A DNA stretch of 64,000 nt from Porphyromonas sp. (GTDB lineage Bacteria; Bacteroidota; Bacteroidia; Bacteroidales; Porphyromonadaceae), in NCBI GenBank assembly GCA_029983505.1, contig JASBZK010000006.1, positions 9,025 to 73,024 on the forward strand, given 5' to 3'. Shown in pieces: positions 59,015-64,000 of this stretch (the stretch's first letter is position 1; each line of letters opens with the position of its first letter). A model generated the notes under the pieces. The model ran no database searches and was not told the DNA's origin. It saw nothing but the letters and a program-made list of their open reading frames with translations. The position numbers were made by a program, and so were the translations under genes.

Positions 59015-59830
59015 ATGCAAAAAACGAGCAACAGGTTGATTTGGATCAATGCAGGGGTAATCTTGTTGGTTGCCTTGGCTACCTGGTTCCTCTTCAGACC
59101 AAAAGAAACCCGCCCCGGTACGATGCGAGCGGGTGAGGGGCATACTTTGGTCTTTATAACCGAGTTTGCACCGAACAATTTCCGCATCGAAGAAGATGGC
59201 TCTTTCGGTGGGCTTCAGCCGGAGCTTGCCGCACTCCTTTTCCCGGATCGGAAGCTGCATTGGCTTCCTGCCGGGACACGCCGTGAGGCTGTGGATGCGC
59301 TTCTCTCCGGCAAAGCGGATGTGTACGCCTCATCCGTGCCTCTTGCCTCCGGAGGCGGGTTTGAGGGTACTGTGGCGACCCTGCCGGTTTACTCGACCGC
59401 TTTTGCCCTCATTTATCCCAAAGGTATGGATTGGATGGCGGATTTTTCCCGGGCAGACGGACACGTGACCATATACGGTTCGGAGGATGACCCTGCCGTC
59501 TCCCAAATCGTCCGTAATATGGCAGACCTCTCCTATCCGTCCCTCTCCTATGCCGCATTGCCCGAGAGTGGGGCGGAGGTGGCTCTTGAAGTCTTTAGGG
59601 GGCGGATCAAGTACGCGCTTATCGAGAAAAAGTTGGCAGAGGAAATCGCCGTCACGACAGGCGACTCCATTGAGATCTCGACCGACCTTACGTTCAGTTC
59701 CAATCAAGTGTGGCTTGTCAAAGCGGGAAGGGATTCGCTACTGACGACCCTCAACGAGCGCATCGCCGAGGCAAAAAAGACAGAGACCTACCATAAGGTG
59801 ATAGAGAAAAACATCAATAAGGAGGACTAA
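59015..59830 (+). CDS. Membrane-anchored solute-binding family 3-like protein
   Basis: The 271-residue protein has one N-terminal membrane anchor (WINAGVILLVALATWFLF) and a periplasmic type 3 solute-binding domain (LVFITEFAPNNFRIEEDGSF, GLQPELAALLF, DALLSGKADVYASSVPLA, YALIEKKLAEEIA). Related domains occur in the lytic transglycosylase MltF, but no transglycosylase domain follows, and there is no ABC permease nearby. Amino acid or peptidoglycan fragment binding is possible. It starts 12 bases after the porin stop. Confidence 0.85.
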   Translation: MQKTSNRLIWINAGVILLVALATWFLFRPKETRPGTMRAGEGHTLVFITEFAPNNFRIEEDGSFGGLQPELAALLFPDRKLHWLPAGTRREAVDALLSGKADVYASSVPLASGGGFEGTVATLPVYSTAFALIYPKGMDWMADFSRADGHVTIYGSEDDPAVSQIVRNMADLSYPSLSYAALPESGAEVALEVFRGRIKYALIEKKLAEEIAVTTGDSIEISTDLTFSSNQVWLVKAGRDSLLTTLNERIAEAKKTETYHKVIEKNINKED

Positions 59831-59882
59831 GCGTGTGAAATATTTGCCCTCTTGTCGGTGTTTAGAACTAATGTAGGGATAG

Positions 59883-59982
59883 TGACCGTACCTTCTCCTT
59901 TTCTTGCACGTACCAAGAAATTCTTCCGGGTACGACCTAAGTCGGGAGGAGATACGTACCGGAAAAAAGTTTTTGGTCCTAC
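59883..59982. repeat. Tetrad repeat array M (five cores)
   Basis: Cores at 59883 (TGACCGTACC), 59905 (TGCACGTACC), 59928 (GGGTACGACC), 59951 (GATACGTACC) and a degenerate one at 59974-59983 (TGGTCCTACC); spacing 22, 23, 23, 23. It lies between two plus-strand genes, ahead of the helicase. Confidence 0.85.
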
Positions 59983-60056
59983 CAAGATTTTCGGAGGAGA
60001 CCATAGACCGTTTTTCACTTATACGAGTGATTATTTACCGCTAATTTTATAGATCA

Positions 60057-61391
60057 GTGAATCCGCAACTTAACGAAGAAAATACTCCGATCACGGAGGA
60101 TCTTACATTTTGGGACTTTGGGCTCCACCCGCTCGTAGAGGACGGGATTGAAGCGATGCGCTATGAGAAACCGTCGCCTGTGCAAAGCGCCACCATCCCG
60201 GTTATCCTGCAGGGTAAAGATTTGATTGCCTGTGCCCAGACCGGTACCGGCAAGACGGCAGCGTACCTTTTGCCTCTTCTTAGTGAGCTCGCCACGGGGG
60301 ACTACCCCGACGACTATGTCAATGCCCTTGTGATGGCACCCACGCGAGAGCTGGCGATGCAGATAGAGCAGCAGATAGATGCCTTTTCCTATTTCACAAA
60401 CACCAGTTCGGTCTCCATCTACGGAGGCACAGGTGGCGTGGAGTGGGAGCAGCAGAAGCGTGCCCTCAAACTCGGTGCCGACATCATCGTAGCCACTCCC
60501 GGACGCCTCTTGGCGCATCTCTCGATGAGCGGTGTGGACTTCTCCCGCTCCAGTTTCTTTGTCCTTGACGAGGCCGACAGGATGCTCGATATGGGCTTTT
60601 ACGACGACATCCTCGAGATCTACAGGCAGCTGCCGAAAGATACCCAAGTCATTATGTTCTCGGCCACGATGCCGGCGAAGATCCGTCAGCTGGCCAAGGA
60701 GATTATGAAAGATCCCGTGGAAGTCAATATCGCCATTTCGCGCCCGCCGGAGAGCATCGTCCAAAAAGTCGTCTACTGCACGGGCGAAGACAAGATGCCG
60801 ATCCTCACCCAAATACTTCTGAGGGAGAAACCGGAGAAAGGAATCATCTTTTTTGCCTCCAAGGAGCGCGTGAAGCAGGCCAAAAGAGAGCTGAGGATGC
60901 AGGGCCTCAAGGTGCAGGAAATGCACTCCGATCTTGATCAGGCTGCCCGCAACGAGGTGATGCACGACTTCAAGAGCGGGAAGACGAATATCATCGTTGC
61001 CACGGACATCCTTTCGCGCGGTATCGATGTCGACGACATTGATGTGGTCGTCAATTTTGATGTGCCGGGTGACCCCGAGGACTATGTACACCGTATCGGA
61101 AGAACTTCGAGAGGCAAGAACCTTCACGGCGCTGCACTTACTTTCGTTTCCCCGAGAGACAGGGAGCGCTTCGACCATATAGAGCAATTTCTGGGTTACG
61201 AGGTAAAGGAGGACGAAGAGTTCTCCAAAGGTAAGGGTTCTAAGCCGGAGAAAGACCGGGGCAAACGCTCTTTTCAGAGGAAAAAGGAGGGGCAAAACAA
61301 ACCCGACACGGATGGAAACCCTCGCAATAAGAAGCGTCGCTACTCGAGGAATAAATCCAATAAACCCAAGAATACGCCGGAATCCGAATGA
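60057..61391 (+). CDS. DEAD-box RNA helicase (RhlE-like)
   Basis: Starts at GTG (60057), 444 residues. Motifs in order: Q-motif region FGLHPLVEDG and PSPVQ, motif I AQTGTGKT (about 60-67), PTRELAMQI, TPGRLL, motif II DEAD in LDEADRMLDMGF, motif III SATM, then ATDILSRGIDV and HRIGRTSRG. The C-terminal 50 residues are Lys/Arg/Asn-rich, a probable RNA-binding tail. It overlaps the DHH phosphoesterase gene by four bases. Array M is upstream. Confidence 0.95.
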   Translation: MNPQLNEENTPITEDLTFWDFGLHPLVEDGIEAMRYEKPSPVQSATIPVILQGKDLIACAQTGTGKTAAYLLPLLSELATGDYPDDYVNALVMAPTRELAMQIEQQIDAFSYFTNTSSVSIYGGTGGVEWEQQKRALKLGADIIVATPGRLLAHLSMSGVDFSRSSFFVLDEADRMLDMGFYDDILEIYRQLPKDTQVIMFSATMPAKIRQLAKEIMKDPVEVNIAISRPPESIVQKVVYCTGEDKMPILTQILLREKPEKGIIFFASKERVKQAKRELRMQGLKVQEMHSDLDQAARNEVMHDFKSGKTNIIVATDILSRGIDVDDIDVVVNFDVPGDPEDYVHRIGRTSRGKNLHGAALTFVSPRDRERFDHIEQFLGYEVKEDEEFSKGKGSKPEKDRGKRSFQRKKEGQNKPDTDGNPRNKKRRYSRNKSNKPKNTPESE

Positions 61392-62404
61392 TGATACCTG
61401 TTTTTGACCCCCAGGACCTCCAAAGGCTGAAGGAGCAACTCTCCTCCCCCAAGAAGATAACCCTCATCGGGCACGTCTCTCCGGATGGGGACGCCCTCGG
61501 CTCTACGCTGGCCTTCTCCGAGATATTGAAGCAAAAAGGACACGAGACCAAGGTCGTCTATCCCACCGTCTATGGCTCAAGCCTCGCCACGATACCGGGA
61601 GCCACGGAGGCCATCATCGATAGAGAAAACCCCTCTGAAGCGCGCCAAGCAATCGCCGAGGCCGATGTCTTGATGCTGATGGACTTCAATGAGCCCAAGC
61701 GTCTCGAAGAGCTCGCGGAGACGGTTTTGGAGGCACCGGGCTTCAAGGTTCTCATAGACCACCACCTTGACCCGTCTCCGTTCACGGATCTCTGTTTCTC
61801 GTACACTTTTATGAGCAGCACTTCGCACCTGCTCTTCACCTTGCTTGATGCCATCGGATGGCGGGACACGATCAATAAGACTGCCGCCGAATGCATCTAC
61901 ACCGGGATGATGACCGATACGGGAAACTTCAGCTATAACTCCGAGAACCCCGCCATATACGAGACCATTTCGTTCCTTTTGGAGTGTGGAATCGAGAAAG
62001 ATAAGATAGCCGACCGCATTATGCGGAGCTACTCCATCGACCGTCTGCGCCTCACTGCACACATCTTGGGGAATAATATGACGATTTTGCCCGAGTACAA
62101 GACGGCTATCGTCACGGTCAGCAGGGCGGAAAAGGGAGAATTCAACTACCAAGTCGGCGACACCGAGGGTGTGGTCAATGAGCCGCTCAATGCCAAAGAG
62201 ATCGAGTTCTCGATTTTCCTGCACGAGATGAATAAGTACACGAAGGTCTCTATGAGGAGCAAGGGCGAGTTTCCGGTCAATGAATTTGCGTCCAAGTTCT
62301 TCAACGGAGGCGGACACAAGAATGCCAGCGGGGCAGAAGTCTTTGATAACCTCAAAAACACCCTTGCCCTCGTCAAGTCGGCCGTCCGGCTTATGCACCC
62401 CTAA
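61388..62404 (+). CDS. DHH family phosphoesterase (NrnA-like oligoribonuclease)
   Basis: The 338-residue enzyme has HVSPDGDALGS, DFNEP, LIDHHLDPSPF and, in the DHHA1 domain, FNGGGHKNASGAEV, the signature of NrnA-type nanoRNases/PAP phosphatases that degrade short RNA and 3'-phosphoadenosine 5'-phosphate. Its ATG overlaps the helicase stop, so the helicase and nuclease are likely coupled in RNA turnover. Confidence 0.94.
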   Translation: MMIPVFDPQDLQRLKEQLSSPKKITLIGHVSPDGDALGSTLAFSEILKQKGHETKVVYPTVYGSSLATIPGATEAIIDRENPSEARQAIAEADVLMLMDFNEPKRLEELAETVLEAPGFKVLIDHHLDPSPFTDLCFSYTFMSSTSHLLFTLLDAIGWRDTINKTAAECIYTGMMTDTGNFSYNSENPAIYETISFLLECGIEKDKIADRIMRSYSIDRLRLTAHILGNNMTILPEYKTAIVTVSRAEKGEFNYQVGDTEGVVNEPLNAKEIEFSIFLHEMNKYTKVSMRSKGEFPVNEFASKFFNGGGHKNASGAEVFDNLKNTLALVKSAVRLMHP

Positions 62405-62418
62405 AAGTTAGAGACGAA

Positions 62419-63489
62419 ATGAACCTTCTCTTTCCATCGCTTTCCGATAAGGATAATCTCCTAATCGCAGGTCCTTGCAGTGCCGAGAGTAAGCAACAGC
62501 TCCTTTCGACTGCCGAGCGCCTAAGGGGGGAGGTGGGGCTGAAATTGTTCCGTGCCGGAGTGTGGAAGCCGCGTACCCGTCCGGGAGGATTCGAAGGGTA
62601 TGGAGAGGAGGCTCTGTCTTGGCTGAGGGAAGTGCGGGAAAAGACCGGTCTCCTCGTGGGAACCGAAGTCGGCTCTGCACGGCACACCGAGCTCGCGCTT
62701 GATTACGGCTTGGATTTCATTTGGATAGGCACCCGTACGACGACCTCGCCTTTTGCTATGGAGGAAATCGCCGAGGCGTTGGACGGTAGGGAAATCGCTG
62801 TCTTGGTGAAAAACCCTTTGGCTCCCGATATTGACCTTTGGATAGGCGCGATTGCGCGTCTGCTCAATCACGACATCAGTCGGGTAGGTGCTATCCTGAG
62901 GGGCTTTTACGTCGGCGGGGAGAGCGCTCTAAGGAATATCCCTCTTTGGCACCTCGCGGATGAGTTCCGCTCGAAAGCACCTGTGGGGCTGCCGCTTCTC
63001 TGCGACCCCAGCCACATCGCAGGAGACAGGGCTTATGTCCCGTCCGTGATTCGTGAAGCCACGAAGAGGGGATTTGACGGACTGATCGTCGAGAGCCACT
63101 ATAAGCCGGAGGAGGCGCTCACAGACAGTGCCCAGCAGCTTCTCCCGTCGGAGCTGAAAAAGATACTCACCGAGATAGACCCCGGTCAGTCTGACAGCAG
63201 TGAAGAAGACCCCGAGCTTGTCCGCCTCAGACTTTTGCTCGACAAAATAGACGAAGAGATCATCCGCCTTTTGCACGAACGCTTCTCGATGACGGATCAG
63301 ATCGGGGAGTGGAAAGCTTTCCACCAAATGGAGCCGCACCAGATCTCTCGTGAACTGAAACTCTATGAGACCCGCAGAAAGATGGCCGAGATCTACCATA
63401 TCCCAGAGGAACTCGTAGACCAAATCTACCGGCTCGTACACGCAGAGGCACTTCGCCGCCAAGAAGAAAAAATCCGAACCAACCGATGA
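62419..63489 (+). CDS. Bifunctional DAHP synthase / chorismate mutase
   Basis: The 356-residue fusion has an N-terminal DAHP synthase of the type that resembles KDO8P synthase (LLIAGPCSAESKQQL, LFRAGVWKPRTRPGGFEGY, LLCDPSHIAGDR) and a C-terminal AroQ chorismate mutase helix bundle (LRLLLDKIDEEIIRLLHERF). It starts and branches the aromatic pathway: phosphoenolpyruvate plus erythrose-4-P to DAHP, and chorismate to prephenate. The mutase half may allow feedback control. It overlaps folB by four bases. Confidence 0.94.
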   Translation: MNLLFPSLSDKDNLLIAGPCSAESKQQLLSTAERLRGEVGLKLFRAGVWKPRTRPGGFEGYGEEALSWLREVREKTGLLVGTEVGSARHTELALDYGLDFIWIGTRTTTSPFAMEEIAEALDGREIAVLVKNPLAPDIDLWIGAIARLLNHDISRVGAILRGFYVGGESALRNIPLWHLADEFRSKAPVGLPLLCDPSHIAGDRAYVPSVIREATKRGFDGLIVESHYKPEEALTDSAQQLLPSELKKILTEIDPGQSDSSEEDPELVRLRLLLDKIDEEIIRLLHERFSMTDQIGEWKAFHQMEPHQISRELKLYETRRKMAEIYHIPEELVDQIYRLVHAEALRRQEEKIRTNR

Positions 63490-63875
63490 AAATAACAGAA
63501 ACCGCTGTCACCCTCTCTGACATCCGCTTCTATGCCTATCACGGCGCCCTCCCTGCCGAAAAAATCATCGGCGGTGACTATCTCGTCACATTGACGCTCT
63601 ATTTCCCGGCTTCTTCTGCCATGGAGTCGGACGAGCTCTCCGATACGGTCAATTACGCCGAAGTCTACGAGGTTTTGAAGAAAGAGATGGACCTCCCCTC
63701 CAAGCTCCTTGAGCACGTCGTGGGAAGAATCCTTACTGCACTCGGCTCTTCTTTCCCCCTACTCACGAAAGCTGACTGTACCCTCACCAAAGTCACCCCG
63801 CCTATCCCTTCTTTCCAAAGTACCGGCGTCTCTTTTTCGGCTACAGCCCTCTACGTATACCCCCAAACCTCCTGA
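63486..63875 (+). CDS. folB: Dihydroneopterin aldolase
   Basis: A 129-residue folate-pathway enzyme that converts dihydroneopterin to hydroxymethyl-dihydropterin. LSDIRFYAYHGALPAEKIIG holds the active-site Tyr/His region, and DTVNYAEVYEVLKKEM and SKLLEHVVGRIL follow the family. It shares four bases with the DAHP synthase gene; both draw on aromatic/pterin precursor supply (chorismate also leads to para-aminobenzoate). Confidence 0.93.
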   Translation: MKITETAVTLSDIRFYAYHGALPAEKIIGGDYLVTLTLYFPASSAMESDELSDTVNYAEVYEVLKKEMDLPSKLLEHVVGRILTALGSSFPLLTKADCTLTKVTPPIPSFQSTGVSFSATALYVYPQTS

Positions 63876-63917
63876 TTTTTCTCCCTCTTGTGTTGCACTT
63901 AGGATTGAAAAATACGG

Positions 63918-63950
63918 GGTACAGACCAAGAAGATTATTTTGACCTATTG
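63918..63950. repeat. Partial tetrad repeat at the right edge
   Basis: One exact core GGTACAGACC (63918) and a degenerate one 23 bases on (TGACCTATTG, 63941). The rest of the last 125 bases holds no gene that I can see; the array may continue past the window or be decayed. Confidence 0.4.
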
Positions 63951-64000
63951 CTGTCCGGTAAAAGTCGGAAAAGATATTTTGTGGGTCAGAAAGCCCAGTA

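Overview
The window looks like chromosomal DNA from a Bacteroidales bacterium, most likely Porphyromonas or a close relative. The evidence is an LpxC-FabZ fusion, a SusC/SusD (RagA/RagB-like) pair, S9 and tricorn-type peptidases, tandem rubredoxins, DUF4251/DUF4292/DUF4924 proteins, a FadL-type barrel and a 'putative porin'. Several leader regions also carry Bacteroidetes-type promoters (TTTG, 19 bases, TAnnTTTG). The genus is an inference. No rRNA, CRISPR array, insertion sequence or prophage was seen. One tRNA gene (Gly, CCC) is present.

Layout. 1-3.6 kb: lipid A genes (lpxA partial, lpxC-fabZ, lpxD) with pyrF, minus strand. 3.8-10 kb: tRNA-Gly, a DUF4251 lipoprotein, a tricorn-like S41 protease and an S9 peptidase. 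10.2-11.4 kb: a small hydrolase and two unknown small genes. 11.8-17.8 kb: ilvE and a three-gene glycogen cluster (GH57, GT4, debranching enzyme). 18-24.8 kb: lipoproteins, a TPR protein, DUF4292, EnvC-like protein, ribF and two Tyr/Gly-rich lipoproteins. 24.9-33.2 kb: rplS, SusD/SusC and a zinc metalloprotease. 33.5-38.4 kb: two rubredoxins, a FadL-like barrel, a Tyr/Gly-rich secreted protein and a sialidase. 38.6-50.6 kb: a Ca2+-ATPase, then ppk1, prfC, rfbD, DUF4924, an ABC-F protein, a LuxR-type regulator, a hemerythrin-like protein and a YgbA-family protein. 50.8-63.9 kb, all plus strand: rplU-rpmA, NlpC/P60, HAD phosphatase, RNA methyltransferase, divIC, GT2, dihydroorotase, porin, substrate-binding protein, DEAD helicase, DHH phosphoesterase, DAHP synthase-chorismate mutase and folB.

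The secreted peptidases, sialidase, SusCD pair, FadL barrel and porin suggest a cell that degrades host protein and glycoprotein and imports the products. Most remaining genes are housekeeping.

The most unusual signal is a dispersed repeat. At 13 places a short near-palindromic 10-base core (GGTACGTACC, GGTACAGACC, GGTCTGTACC and variants) occurs four or five times at a 22-24 base period, so that four cores span 79-80 bases. Twelve of these arrays are intergenic. One lies inside the ppk1 reading frame. Some neighbouring cores pair into long hairpins, others sit next to promoters. A second, rarer repeat pair (3668-3749 and 11572-11750) shares three exact blocks in the same order.
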